In this document: positions 7,154 to 15,196 of the stretch, piece by piece | How the letters are laid out: the number at the start of each line of letters is the position of its first letter | How positions within the stretch are numbered: position 1 is the first letter of the stretch | Position numbers and translations under genes: made by a program | NCBI RefSeq assembly: GCF_002105465.1 | Contig: NZ_NCSQ01000039.1 | Span: 148 to 38,665, forward strand | Source of the DNA: Aquidulcibacter paucihalophilus | GTDB lineage: Bacteria > Pseudomonadota > Alphaproteobacteria > Caulobacterales > Aquidulcibacteraceae | Direction: 5' to 3' | Length of the DNA: 38,518 nt | The notes under the pieces: generated by a model | The model's input: only the letters and a program-made list of their open reading frames with translations | Database searches by the model: none | Told to the model about the DNA's origin: nothing

Positions 7154-8308
7154 ATGGATCGGAGAACTCTGGTAACTGCGGTTGCGATTGGCACTTTGTC
7201 GGGTGCGGGTGCCGGCATTGCAGCAGCGCGTGTGGCTGGTGCCGGTGCGGGCGTCGGTGCCCAGGGCCAAGCGGCTACTCAAAGCGCTGTCGCCGGGGCC
7301 GTCCGGCTGAATATGGTCACCTCTTGGCCCAAAGGCATGCCAGGCTTGGGCATGAGTGCAGAACGCATTGCACAGCGTGCCCTTGCCCTGTCAGGCGGCA
7401 CCTTGGACATCAAAGTCTATGCCGCCGGCGAATTGGTCGGCGCCTTTGAAGTATTTGACGCCGTGGCCACTGGTTCGGCCGATCTTTATCATTCCGCCGA
7501 TTATTATTGGCAGGGCAAAAATGCTGCCTATCCCTTCTTCACCGCCGTGCCCTTTGGCATGACGGCGATGGAGCAAATGGGTTGGCTGGATCATGGTGGT
7601 GGCCAAGCGCTGTGGGAAGAATTAGCGGCAGGCTTTGGCATTGTGCCGATGGCAGCCGCCAATACGTGCCATCAAGCAGGCGGCTGGTTCAAGCGTGAAA
7701 TCAAGAGTTTGGCCGATCTAAAGGGCCTCAAGATGCGTATTCCCGGCATCGGGGGCGAGATGATCCGCCGCTTGGGTGGCGCGGCCGTTGCCATGCCCGG
7801 GGGCGAAATCTATCAGGCCTTGCAGTCGGGCGTGATCGACGCGGCAGAGTTCGTAGGGCCTTGGAACGACATCGGCTTGGGCTTTTATCGCGAAGCCCCT
7901 TATTATTACGCCCCTGGCCTGCATGAACCCGGCGCGATTTTGGCGGTCGGGGTCAATAAGGGTAAGTTTGATAAATTATCCAAGGTGCATCAGGAAATTC
8001 TGCGGGCAGCTTGCCGCGAAAGCTATGCCATTTCGGTCGGGGAATTCACCTATCAGAATGGGGTGGCGATGGAAGCGATGAAGGCCCAATATGGGGTAAC
8101 CTTGCGCCGCCTGCCCGATGACGTGATTAAAGAAGCCGCAAAAATTGCCCAAATCATGTGGGCCGAAGCTGGGGCGGCAGACCCCTTGGCAGGCCGCATC
8201 TATCAAAGTTGGCTGAAGGCTTATCGTGCCATGCGGCCTTGGAGTGAAGAGGCTGAAGGCATTTATCTGGCAGAGCGGCAGCGCACCTTAAGCTTGGGTG
8301 CCCCATGA
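7154..8308 (+). CDS. TRAP transporter substrate-binding protein (DctP family, TakP/FcbT1-like)
   Basis: A 384-residue periplasmic solute receptor. Residues 3-4 are Arg-Arg followed by a hydrophobic stretch and an Ala-rich region, a Tat-like signal peptide. The mature part carries family landmarks: TSWPKGMPGLG at the start, GLKMRIPG with the carboxylate-binding Arg, and GGEIYQALQSGVIDAAEFVG. The last motif with the following aromatic cluster is typical of the alpha-keto acid/mannitol-chloroaromatic branch (COG4663). The ligand is likely a carboxylate; its identity is inference. A GTG at 7145 is too close to the AGGGGAAG ribosome binding site, so the ATG at 7154 is used. It overlaps the next gene by 4 bp. 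Confidence 0.92.
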   Translation: MDRRTLVTAVAIGTLSGAGAGIAAARVAGAGAGVGAQGQAATQSAVAGAVRLNMVTSWPKGMPGLGMSAERIAQRALALSGGTLDIKVYAAGELVGAFEVFDAVATGSADLYHSADYYWQGKNAAYPFFTAVPFGMTAMEQMGWLDHGGGQALWEELAAGFGIVPMAAANTCHQAGGWFKREIKSLADLKGLKMRIPGIGGEMIRRLGGAAVAMPGGEIYQALQSGVIDAAEFVGPWNDIGLGFYREAPYYYAPGLHEPGAILAVGVNKGKFDKLSKVHQEILRAACRESYAISVGEFTYQNGVAMEAMKAQYGVTLRRLPDDVIKEAAKIAQIMWAEAGAADPLAGRIYQSWLKAYRAMRPWSEEAEGIYLAERQRTLSLGAP

Positions 8309-8997
8309 GCCCGCACATACTCGGTGAGCCATTGGGAGCCATTGCTGTGATTAGTCTCGGCGGTTTAGCCCCATTTCTTCTAACGCCGCTGGGGGTTGTG
8401 ATCTGGGGTGAGCGGATTGCAGGCGTCCAGCGCACTTTAAACGCGATCGCAGAAGATATTGCCTTTTGGCTCGGCAAGTTTGCCCAAGCTTGCTTATTGG
8501 TATTGGCCTTTGGCATGCTCAGCACCGTGCTGTTGCGCTATATTTTTGGCGAAAGTTTCACCCGCCTCAATGAAACGGTGATGTATGCGCACGCGCTAGG
8601 GTTTTTGATGGCGGCCCCCGCTGCCTTGATCACTAATGCCCATGTCCGCGTAGATGTCGTTTATGAACATGTGAGCGAACGAACCAAAGCTGCGCTTGAT
8701 TTGATTGGGTTTTGCGTGCTTTTGGCACCGGTAATGGTGCTCTTGCTGATCTATAGCGGCCCCGTGGTAGAACTTGCGTGGCGCATTGGCGAAAAGAGCC
8801 CTGAAACAGACGGTCTACCCTTTGTCTATCTGTTGAAAACGGCCATGCCACTCTTTGCGGTCACCATGCTCATGGCTGGTGTAGCCCATGCTGGCCGTGC
8901 TGCCTTGCGCTGGCGCGGGCTTGAAGGCTCAGAAGCACGTTCCGCCGCACCGCAAACGCCGACCTCCCAATCCCCAACTGAACCTGTAGGATCATAA
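8305..8997 (+). CDS. TRAP transporter small permease (DctQ family)
   Basis: A 230-residue inner-membrane protein, the small permease subunit that joins the large permease in TRAP transporters. Four DctQ-type membrane helices are visible, with LLRYIFGESFTRLNETVMYA and a conserved AHVRVDVVYE loop between helices 2 and 3. There is an extra hydrophobic N-terminal segment (about residues 10-35), and the hydrophilic C-terminal tail is rich in Pro, Ser and Thr. The ATG overlaps the receptor stop as ATGA, and the large permease starts 2 bp after this stop, so the three genes form one translationally coupled operon. Confidence 0.9.
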   Translation: MSPHILGEPLGAIAVISLGGLAPFLLTPLGVVIWGERIAGVQRTLNAIAEDIAFWLGKFAQACLLVLAFGMLSTVLLRYIFGESFTRLNETVMYAHALGFLMAAPAALITNAHVRVDVVYEHVSERTKAALDLIGFCVLLAPVMVLLLIYSGPVVELAWRIGEKSPETDGLPFVYLLKTAMPLFAVTMLMAGVAHAGRAALRWRGLEGSEARSAAPQTPTSQSPTEPVGS

Positions 8998-8999
8998 CG

Positions 9000-10577
9000 A
9001 TGGACCTGCATGGGATTTTAGACATCGCAATGTTCCTGTCCCTCATCGTGGTGTTGATGATGGGCTATCCCGTTGCCTTCACCTTGGCTGGTGTTGCCTT
9101 GGTTTTTGGCCTGCTGGGCATGGCAGTGGGTGTGTTTCAACCCTCCTATTTCGCCGCCTTTCCCCAGCGCGTGTTTGGTACGATGGGGAATGCCACGCTG
9201 ACGGCTGTGCCCCTGTTTGTCTTGATGGGCGTCATCCTAGAGCGTTCCCGGATCGCCGAAGACTTATTGACCACCATGGGCGATTTGTTTGGCCGGTTTC
9301 GGGGTGGGCTGTTGTATTCCACCACCCTTGTGGGCGCACTTCTGGCAGCCTCGACAGGGGTGGTCGGGGCCACCGTTGTCACCATGGGGCTGTTGGCTTT
9401 GCCGGCCATGTTGGCGCGCGGCTATGATGTAAAGATTGCAACCGGCTCCATCGCCGCCTCGGGCACCTTGGGTCAAATCATCCCGCCTTCGATCGTGCTG
9501 ATCCTATTGGGCGATGTGATTGGCAATGCGAACCAGCGTGCCCAGCTTGAAATGGGCAAGTCGGGGGGCGAAGCTGTTTCGGTTGGCGATTTGTTTGCTG
9601 GTGCGATCATCCCGGGCCTTGTGCTGGTTGGGCTTTATTTGCTCTATCAAATCTTCATCGCGTGGAGCCAGCCGAAGGCGGCCCCGGCGGCAGGCGGGGA
9701 TTACCCCAAGCTTTCGCGCGTGGTTCAAGCCCTGCTTGCGCCATTATTACTGATCTTGGCCGTTTTGGGCTCTATCCTTGCAGGCATTGCAACCGCCACC
9801 GAAGGGGCAGCCGTGGGGGCCGCTGGGGCAGCCCTTTTGGCCGGTCAACGTATTGAGCAAGACGCAGGCAGGGCACGGCATACCCTAAGCCGGATCATTT
9901 TAGGCGGGGGGGCCGCGCTGGTCCTACTGGTGGCGTTCCGCTTGTTTATCGACATCCCAAGCCTAGCCGGGCAAGCGACGTTGCCAGGGCAGATTATCCT
10001 TTTCATCTCCGTTGTCCTCAGCCTCGTGGCCGGGGCAGGTGTGATTGCGGGCCTTTGGGCGTTACATAGGGCCAAATCTCTGACCCCAGCGTTGAAATCG
10101 ACAGCAGACATCAATGCTATGGTGTTCACGATCCTGATTGGGGCCGCGCTCTTCACCTTGGTATTCCGCGGCCTAGGCGGTGATGAATGGGTTGCCGGCA
10201 TGCTCGAGGCCGTCCCTGGCGGCTTAACCGGGGCACTTTTGTTCACCTTCGCGGTGATGTTCTTGTTGGGCTTCTTCTTGGACTTCATCGAGATTTGCTT
10301 TGTCGTCGTGCCCTTGGTCGCCGTGCCTCTGATCGTGATGGGGGCAGACCCCGTTTGGCTGGCCGTGATGATGGCGATGGTGTTACAGACCTCGTTCCTA
10401 ACCCCGCCGTTTGGCTTTGCGCTTTTCTATCTGCGCGGAGTGGCACCACCGAGCGTAAGAACCGTCGATATTTATCGCGGTGTCGTGCCCTTCATCGGCT
10501 TGCAACTTGTGGCCGTTGGTTTGATTTGGCTGATGCCGGGCTTGGCCACGTGGTTGCCCAACCTGCTTTACCGCTAA
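9000..10577 (+). CDS. TRAP transporter large permease (DctM family)
   Basis: A 525-residue ion-coupled permease, the transport channel of the TRAP system in the inner membrane. Recognisable parts are MGYPVAFTLAG near the N-terminus, the VGATVVTMGLLALPAM and SGTLGQIIPPSI segments, and the C-terminal FLLGFFLDFIEICFVVVPL and SFLTPPFGFALF segments. It is longer than the usual ~430 residues because of an additional region in the middle (about residues 220-370) with further hydrophobic helices. Such long forms are known in the mannitol/chloroaromatic branch (COG4664), agreeing with the receptor. It is the last gene of the three-gene operon; ndh follows after 126 bp. Confidence 0.92.
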   Translation: MDLHGILDIAMFLSLIVVLMMGYPVAFTLAGVALVFGLLGMAVGVFQPSYFAAFPQRVFGTMGNATLTAVPLFVLMGVILERSRIAEDLLTTMGDLFGRFRGGLLYSTTLVGALLAASTGVVGATVVTMGLLALPAMLARGYDVKIATGSIAASGTLGQIIPPSIVLILLGDVIGNANQRAQLEMGKSGGEAVSVGDLFAGAIIPGLVLVGLYLLYQIFIAWSQPKAAPAAGGDYPKLSRVVQALLAPLLLILAVLGSILAGIATATEGAAVGAAGAALLAGQRIEQDAGRARHTLSRIILGGGAALVLLVAFRLFIDIPSLAGQATLPGQIILFISVVLSLVAGAGVIAGLWALHRAKSLTPALKSTADINAMVFTILIGAALFTLVFRGLGGDEWVAGMLEAVPGGLTGALLFTFAVMFLLGFFLDFIEICFVVVPLVAVPLIVMGADPVWLAVMMAMVLQTSFLTPPFGFALFYLRGVAPPSVRTVDIYRGVVPFIGLQLVAVGLIWLMPGLATWLPNLLYR

Positions 10578-10623
10578 ATGCCCAAAAACTGGCTTTAGTG
10601 TCCCTGTGACTGTTCATCTCGTG

Positions 10624-10652
10624 GCCAGCCGCGAACGCGTGGCGCGGCTGGC
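10624..10652. other. Perfect 10-bp inverted repeat between TRAP operon and ndh
   Basis: Arms GCCAGCCGCG (10624-10633) and CGCGGCTGGC (10643-10652) flank a 9-nt loop. No T-run follows on either side, so a classical intrinsic terminator is doubtful. It lies just upstream of the candidate ndh promoter and could be an operator or a weak terminator of the TRAP operon. Confidence 0.5.
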
Positions 10653-10662
10653 AAGTTCTGGC

Positions 10663-10690
10663 TTGAGTCCGCCGACAATTCACTGATAAG
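10663..10690 (+). promoter_or_regulatory. Candidate promoter for ndh
   Basis: TTGAGT at 10663-10668, a 16-bp spacer and GATAAG at 10685-10690 resemble a sigma-70 promoter. Transcription would begin only a few bases before the ndh ATG at 10704, leaving a very short leader. Confidence 0.4.
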
Positions 10691-10703
10691 GCCAAAGGGC
10701 GCA

Positions 10704-12041
10704 ATGTCGCGGTCGCAGGGGAATCGAGTGGGTCAGAGGAAGACACAAATTGTGGTCGTCGGCGGGGGTGCTGGCGGCCTCGAACTGGTTCGCTTGCTCG
10801 GCTCGCGCTATGGTCGCAAAGCCCATGACATCATTCTGATCGACCGCAACTTAACTCATGTGTGGAAGCCCTTACTTCATGAAGTGGCGGCGGGTTCCCT
10901 TGACGCCAATCTCGATGAAGTGGGCTATGGCGGCCATGCCGTGCGCTGGGGCTATCGGTTCTTTAACGGCAGTCTTGAAAGCATTGACCGGGTCGGCCGC
11001 ACCGTCACCACCGCGCCATTGCTGGACGAGCGTGGTGAGGAGATTATTGGCAGGCACACGATCCGCTACGATTACTTGGTGCTGGCCATGGGCGGCATTT
11101 CAAATGATTTCGGGGTACCGGGCGTGCGCGAACATGCCATGTTTCTGGAAGACCGCCCACAGGCCGACCGCTTCCGCCAAAAGCTACTGAACGCTTGCCT
11201 GCGTACCAATCACGCCCATCAGACCGGCGATACGCAAGCGGCTGTCCGCATTTGTATTGTCGGGGGCGGTGCGACTGGGGTCGAGCTTGCGGCCGAACTG
11301 TATAGTGCCGCCAAGGCCCTGCGCCATTATGGCCTCGAAGTATTTGATGAATCTAAGCTCGAAGTGTCTCTGATTGAGGCGGGCCCCCGTATCCTGCCCG
11401 CGCTCGACGAAAAGCTTGCGGAAAGTGCGAAGCATGAGCTCGAAAAACTGGGCGTCAAAGTGCTCGACAATACCCAAGTGGTGCGTCTGGCGAAAAACGA
11501 GGTTCATACCAGCGCCGGGGCGGTCATTGAGGCCAATCTGATTGTGTGGGCGGCCGGGGTTAAAGGGGCCGACGAGATCCGCACCATGGGGGATCTCGAA
11601 CTCACACGTGGTAATCAAATCGTCGTACGCCCGACCCTTCAATCCACGAAGGACGACCGCATTTATGCCCTCGGCGATTGCGCCTCGTGCATGCTTCCCG
11701 GCCGCGACCGCCCAATCCCGCCGCGCGCCCAATCCGCGCACCAAATGGCCGCCCAAGTCTTTCATAACTTGGTGCGTGCCCAAGCAGGCCAACCGCAACA
11801 GGATTTTGTCTATCACGACCATGGGTCGCTTGTATCCCTCAGCCGCTTTTCCACCGTGGGCAGCCTGATGGGCAATCTGGTGGGCGGACGGATGCGCGTG
11901 GAAGGCTGGGTCGCCCGCATGGTCTATCAATCGCTCTATCGCATGCATCTGATTGCCATCCACGGCTGGTGGCGCGGCGTGACGCTGATCGTGATCGGCC
12001 ACGTCAACCACATCATCCGGCCTAAGTTTAAGCTTCATTAG
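10704..12041 (+). CDS. ndh: Type II NADH:quinone oxidoreductase-like flavoprotein
   Basis: A 445-residue single-subunit NADH dehydrogenase, which passes electrons from NADH to quinone at the membrane without pumping protons. The FAD-binding Rossmann motif GGGAGG lies at residues 20-25. The quinone/flavin landmark THVWKPLLHEVAAG follows near residue 52, the NADH-binding VGGGATGVELA near residue 184 and the FAD-binding ALGDCASC near residue 321. The C-terminal part contains hydrophobic and basic segments typical for membrane attachment. The length fits NDH-2. It lies behind the TRAP operon with its own candidate promoter. Sulfide:quinone reductase relatives share the fold but lack this overall match. 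Confidence 0.92.
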   Translation: MSRSQGNRVGQRKTQIVVVGGGAGGLELVRLLGSRYGRKAHDIILIDRNLTHVWKPLLHEVAAGSLDANLDEVGYGGHAVRWGYRFFNGSLESIDRVGRTVTTAPLLDERGEEIIGRHTIRYDYLVLAMGGISNDFGVPGVREHAMFLEDRPQADRFRQKLLNACLRTNHAHQTGDTQAAVRICIVGGGATGVELAAELYSAAKALRHYGLEVFDESKLEVSLIEAGPRILPALDEKLAESAKHELEKLGVKVLDNTQVVRLAKNEVHTSAGAVIEANLIVWAAGVKGADEIRTMGDLELTRGNQIVVRPTLQSTKDDRIYALGDCASCMLPGRDRPIPPRAQSAHQMAAQVFHNLVRAQAGQPQQDFVYHDHGSLVSLSRFSTVGSLMGNLVGGRMRVEGWVARMVYQSLYRMHLIAIHGWWRGVTLIVIGHVNHIIRPKFKLH

Positions 12042-12119
12042 GGCGGTCGCGGTCGTTCAGGGAGCGCGCAGCGCGAACTTCGCTGGGTCCCGCTGCCGAT
12101 TCCTTTAGCTAAGATCGCA

Positions 12120-12145
12120 TTTGCCTTAGGCCCTGCCTAGGCAAA
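12120..12145. terminator. Possible hairpin terminator between convergent ndh and ECF sigma genes
   Basis: Arms TTTGCC (12120-12125) plus TAGG (12127-12130) pair with CCTA (12136-12139) plus GGCAAA (12140-12145), with one bulged T. It sits between two convergent genes (stops at 12041 and 12313). There is no clear T-run, so function is uncertain. The rest of this 271-bp gap holds nothing I recognise. Confidence 0.35.
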
Positions 12146-12312
12146 GGCTTCGTTCGAATTTGGGCGCGCAAGCTGGAGCGTCAAGGCGCGCTGATGGCCC
12201 GTCGACTTTGCCGATGGCGCGCTTCGATGGCGGATCTTGCGCAGTGACAATTATCAGACAGCTTCGAGGTAAGCTGCGTGCGGGCGTTCCGAGTTCATCA
12301 ACCGACGCCCCC

Positions 12313-13566
12313 TCACCCCGCCCGCTCACGCAGCAAGAACGCGCGCACCATAGGATTTTCCGTTAGGCCTATCGCGCGCTCCATCGCAACCGCTGCGGCA
12401 GCAGGCTCGTCGCAGGCGCGATGGGCGGCGGCCAAGGTTACCCAAAAGGGCTGATAGGTGCTAACATCGCTGGCATTGAGGCTGGACAGAACCTCCAGCG
12501 CAGACCGGCCCTGCCCCATGGCCTGCAGGACGGCGGCATAGCTGACAAAGGCCCCAATACTGGGCCGATGGGTCAGCAGGAGTTCATGAAAGGACCGCAG
12601 CGCTGCCCAATTGGTCGTGCCGGTGATCGGGGCTTGGACATGGATGGACTGGATGGCGGCCTCAATCTGAAAGCGCCCAAGCCGGTTTAGCCTTGAGGCG
12701 CGAACGAGAAGGTCTTCGGCCTCGATAATCTTGCCGCGCTCCCACAAGGTCGCATCTTGACCCTTGAGGGGTACAAAGGCACCATCGGTCCCCCAACGCG
12801 CAGCCTTACGCGCATCGACATAGAGCATCAGCGCTAACAAGCCCAAAGCCTCAGGCTCTTGGGGCATCAGCGACACCAGCAAACGGGCGAGAAAGATGGC
12901 CTCCTCAGCCAGGGACATCGTGCAGTCATCAGACCCTGCCACCGCGTCAAACGACGTGCCAAACGCCGCATAGATCGCCGACAACACATCTTCCAATCGC
13001 TCTGGCAAGGCGTCGAGATCGGGGATTTTGAAACCAATACCGGCAGCCTTAATCTTAGCTTTGGCGCGCACCAAGCGCTGGCCCATGGTGGTGGGCGAGA
13101 CTAAAAAGGCAGAGGCAATCTGGGCGGCGTCTAGGCCAAGGATGGTCTGCAGCATCAAGGGGGTGCGGACGTCTTCTTGAATGGCCGGGTGGGCGCAGAC
13201 AAACATCAAAGCCAAGCGTTGGTCCGGGATCGGCTCTCGGGCCGCTGAGGGGGCATCCATCCGACGTAAAATCTCATCCATGCCGCGCGCTTTCACGGCC
13301 TCATGCCGATGGGCATTGATCAGGCGGTTACGGGCTGCGGTCAAAAGCCAAGCATCAGGATTGGCAGGAATACCGCGTGTGGGCCACACCTTGAGGGCTG
13401 CGGCAAAGGCCTCGGATAAAGCATCTTCGCTGGCGGCCAAATCGCCATCGCGCGCCGCCAAAAGTGCAATGAGGCGACCATAGGAAGCGCGCGCCGCGCC
13501 AACCACCGTCTCGACAATTCTGTCCTTGCCGGGAACCGGGGCCGGCGTGACGCGCGCATCACCCAT
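12313..13566 (-). CDS. ECF42-type RNA polymerase sigma factor with C-terminal helical domain
   Basis: A 417-residue sigma factor. Region 2 lies at about residues 20-90 (SEDALSEAFAAALKVWPTRG and PDAWLLTAARNRLIN) and region 4 at about 120-170. Ordinary ECF factors end there; this one continues for about 240 residues with a helical, TPR-like domain seen in the ECF42 group (DUF6596). ECF42 genes sit next to DGPF/YCII proteins and have no classical anti-sigma factor. Exactly that partner ends 2 bp upstream here, so the assignment is firm. The extension is thought to control activity in this group; the signal is unknown. It is the last gene of a three-gene minus-strand unit. Confidence 0.9.
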   Translation of the reverse strand: MGDARVTPAPVPGKDRIVETVVGAARASYGRLIALLAARDGDLAASEDALSEAFAAALKVWPTRGIPANPDAWLLTAARNRLINAHRHEAVKARGMDEILRRMDAPSAAREPIPDQRLALMFVCAHPAIQEDVRTPLMLQTILGLDAAQIASAFLVSPTTMGQRLVRAKAKIKAAGIGFKIPDLDALPERLEDVLSAIYAAFGTSFDAVAGSDDCTMSLAEEAIFLARLLVSLMPQEPEALGLLALMLYVDARKAARWGTDGAFVPLKGQDATLWERGKIIEAEDLLVRASRLNRLGRFQIEAAIQSIHVQAPITGTTNWAALRSFHELLLTHRPSIGAFVSYAAVLQAMGQGRSALEVLSSLNASDVSTYQPFWVTLAAAHRACDEPAAAAVAMERAIGLTENPMVRAFLLRERAG

Positions 13567-13568
13567 GT

Positions 13569-13931
13569 TTAGCCTTGGGGAGGAGGTGGCATGATTGGGC
13601 GAATTTCAATCGAGCCGCCGCTGGCCGCTGGGGACTTTGCCGCCCATTCAAGTGCCGTATCAAGATCTGGCACCTCGATCACAAAATAACCGCCCAACTG
13701 CTCTTTTGTATCGGCAAACGGCCCGTCTTGGACCACACGCTTGCCATCGCGGATCCGCAGCGTCGTGGCTGTATGGGGCGGCTGCAACCCATCGCCATTA
13801 ATCACGATACCGGCTTGCTGGATCGCTTGGACAAAGGCTGTCCAGCCACCCCAATAGGCCCCAGCTTCTGCGGGATCATTGCGCTTGTTTCGTTCAGCTT
13901 CGGTTTCGTTCATGATCAACATAAATTGCAT
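13569..13931 (-). CDS. YCII-related DGPF-domain protein
   Basis: A 120-residue protein with the DGPF signature (VQDGPFADTKEQLGG) in a YCII/ferredoxin-like fold. It begins MQFMLIMNETE, the usual start of the family. GGAGA lies eight bases before the ATG at 13931. Its function is not established. DGPF genes are the standard companions of ECF42 sigma factors and may be their targets or sensors. Its stop lies 2 bp before the sigma factor ATG, so the pair is co-transcribed. Confidence 0.9.
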   Translation of the reverse strand: MQFMLIMNETEAERNKRNDPAEAGAYWGGWTAFVQAIQQAGIVINGDGLQPPHTATTLRIRDGKRVVQDGPFADTKEQLGGYFVIEVPDLDTALEWAAKSPAASGGSIEIRPIMPPPPQG

Positions 13932-13990
13932 GGTCAGTCTCCATTGGTTTTATGACCCAGACACACCGTCTGGTCGAGGGGGAAATGAGA

Positions 13991-14434
13991 TCAGGCCAAA
14001 CGGGCCTGTTTGTTGGAAAAATGGGCGACCCAGAGAAGGGCAGCTGCAATCGCCACCACAACGGTGAGGACAATCACTTGAGGCGGGCCCAAAGCCGCAA
14101 ACACGCCATGAACAATGTCGCCAATATAGAGGACGACATAAGCAACCAGCGAGGCCAAAAGTACGGGCTGGGCGACCTTGTTCTTCAATAGCATCAGAGT
14201 TGAGCCAATCAGCCCGCCGATGACGCCAATGCCAAAAGCAAAATTCATCCAAAACGGAATTGACAGATAGACGTCAATTTGTTCTGGCGTCATGCCTTTT
14301 GCCGCCAGACTTGCGGAAGTTGCTGTGACCGCGCCCATAAACTGAGCGAGGCCAAAGAAATTCCACGCAGCGCCGAGGCCTGCGACCGCCCAGAACCAGG
14401 GCGGCAACTTTCGCTGTGTGCCAGCTTCAACCAT
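13991..14434 (-). CDS. Four-helix membrane protein upstream of the DGPF-ECF42 pair
   Basis: A 147-residue protein with four clear hydrophobic segments: PPWFWAVAGLGAAWNFFGLA, FWMNFAFGIGVIGGLIGSTL, LLASLVAYVVLYIGDIVHGV and VIVLTVVVAIAAALLWVAHF. The frame extends much further upstream (to 14998), but that part overlaps the divergent phosphatase gene and looks non-coding. ATG 14434 has AAGGAG seven bases upstream and starts the membrane protein properly. I do not recognise a named family. It lies 59 bp ahead of the DGPF gene on the same strand and is probably part of the ECF42 unit. Confidence 0.75.
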   Translation of the reverse strand: MVEAGTQRKLPPWFWAVAGLGAAWNFFGLAQFMGAVTATSASLAAKGMTPEQIDVYLSIPFWMNFAFGIGVIGGLIGSTLMLLKNKVAQPVLLASLVAYVVLYIGDIVHGVFAALGPPQVIVLTVVVAIAAALLWVAHFSNKQARLA

Positions 14435-14617
14435 TTTTTGCTCCTTCAAACATCTCAGAGACGGGGAAGCACTTTTGGCTTCCCGCATTCTCATAGGCAT
14501 GACATTCGAGCAGATAGCGATTTCGACAGCGATCAGAAAAAAGTGCAGCGACGTGTCAGAATAGTTGTCGAAACAGGCTAAGGGTGATGTCTTGCCCTCA
14601 AGGACGCCCAAAAGCTC

Positions 14618-15121
14618 ATGCTGACCGACCTTATTTTGTTTCGCCATGGCAAAGCCGTTCGCCCCCATGAAGCACGTGATGACTTCAGTCGCGGTTTGAC
14701 CCTGCGTGGGCGGGTTCAAGCTGCTGCCCAAGCGGCTCGCTTGAAAGAGGCGGGTTGTGACATCCAGCTCGCATTGGTCTCCACCGCTTTGCGCGCCGCC
14801 GAGACTTGGGATGCCTGCCAACCTTCGTTCCCAGATGCGCAGGTTCATTTGTCGCGCCAGCTTTATCTGGCGGCACCCAGTATTTATCTGAAAGCGGCCA
14901 AGACTGCTAAGGCCGCGCGCGTGATGATCATTGCGCATGATCCCGGCCTGCATGATCTGGCACGCAGCTTGATGAAGGGCAACACGGGCCAAGATCATGG
15001 GCAGGTGCAGTTACGAGAGCATTTGCCCACCAGCGGCATAGCGTGGTTTTGTGCCGATCCACATGCCAGCTCGGGCTTCAAGCTCAAACAGTTTTGGGCC
15101 CCAGAGCCTGTATCGGACTAA
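14618..15121 (+). CDS. SixA-like histidine phosphatase
   Basis: A 167-residue member of the histidine phosphatase (phosphoglycerate mutase-like) superfamily. The catalytic RHG motif is at residues 9-11 (ILFRHGKA). The second phosphate-binding Arg lies in STALRAAETW and the second catalytic His in IAHDPGLHDLA. The small size and these spacings match SixA, which removes phosphate from phosphohistidine on signalling proteins. The target here is unknown. The ATG at 14618 follows AAGGACG by about 11 bases. It is divergent from the membrane protein gene, and glnD follows 75 bp downstream on the same strand. Confidence 0.85.
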   Translation: MLTDLILFRHGKAVRPHEARDDFSRGLTLRGRVQAAAQAARLKEAGCDIQLALVSTALRAAETWDACQPSFPDAQVHLSRQLYLAAPSIYLKAAKTAKAARVMIIAHDPGLHDLARSLMKGNTGQDHGQVQLREHLPTSGIAWFCADPHASSGFKLKQFWAPEPVSD

Positions 15122-15196
15122 ATGAAAGCGCAGGATTGGCAGTTCGACCGCACGCTTCCTAATGACAAATCAACCCCTGTGCGTGCATGAGGTTGC

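Noticed and set aside
11184..12038. 284-codon open frame antisense to ndh
   Set aside because: It lies fully inside the well-supported ndh gene and has no recognisable motif.
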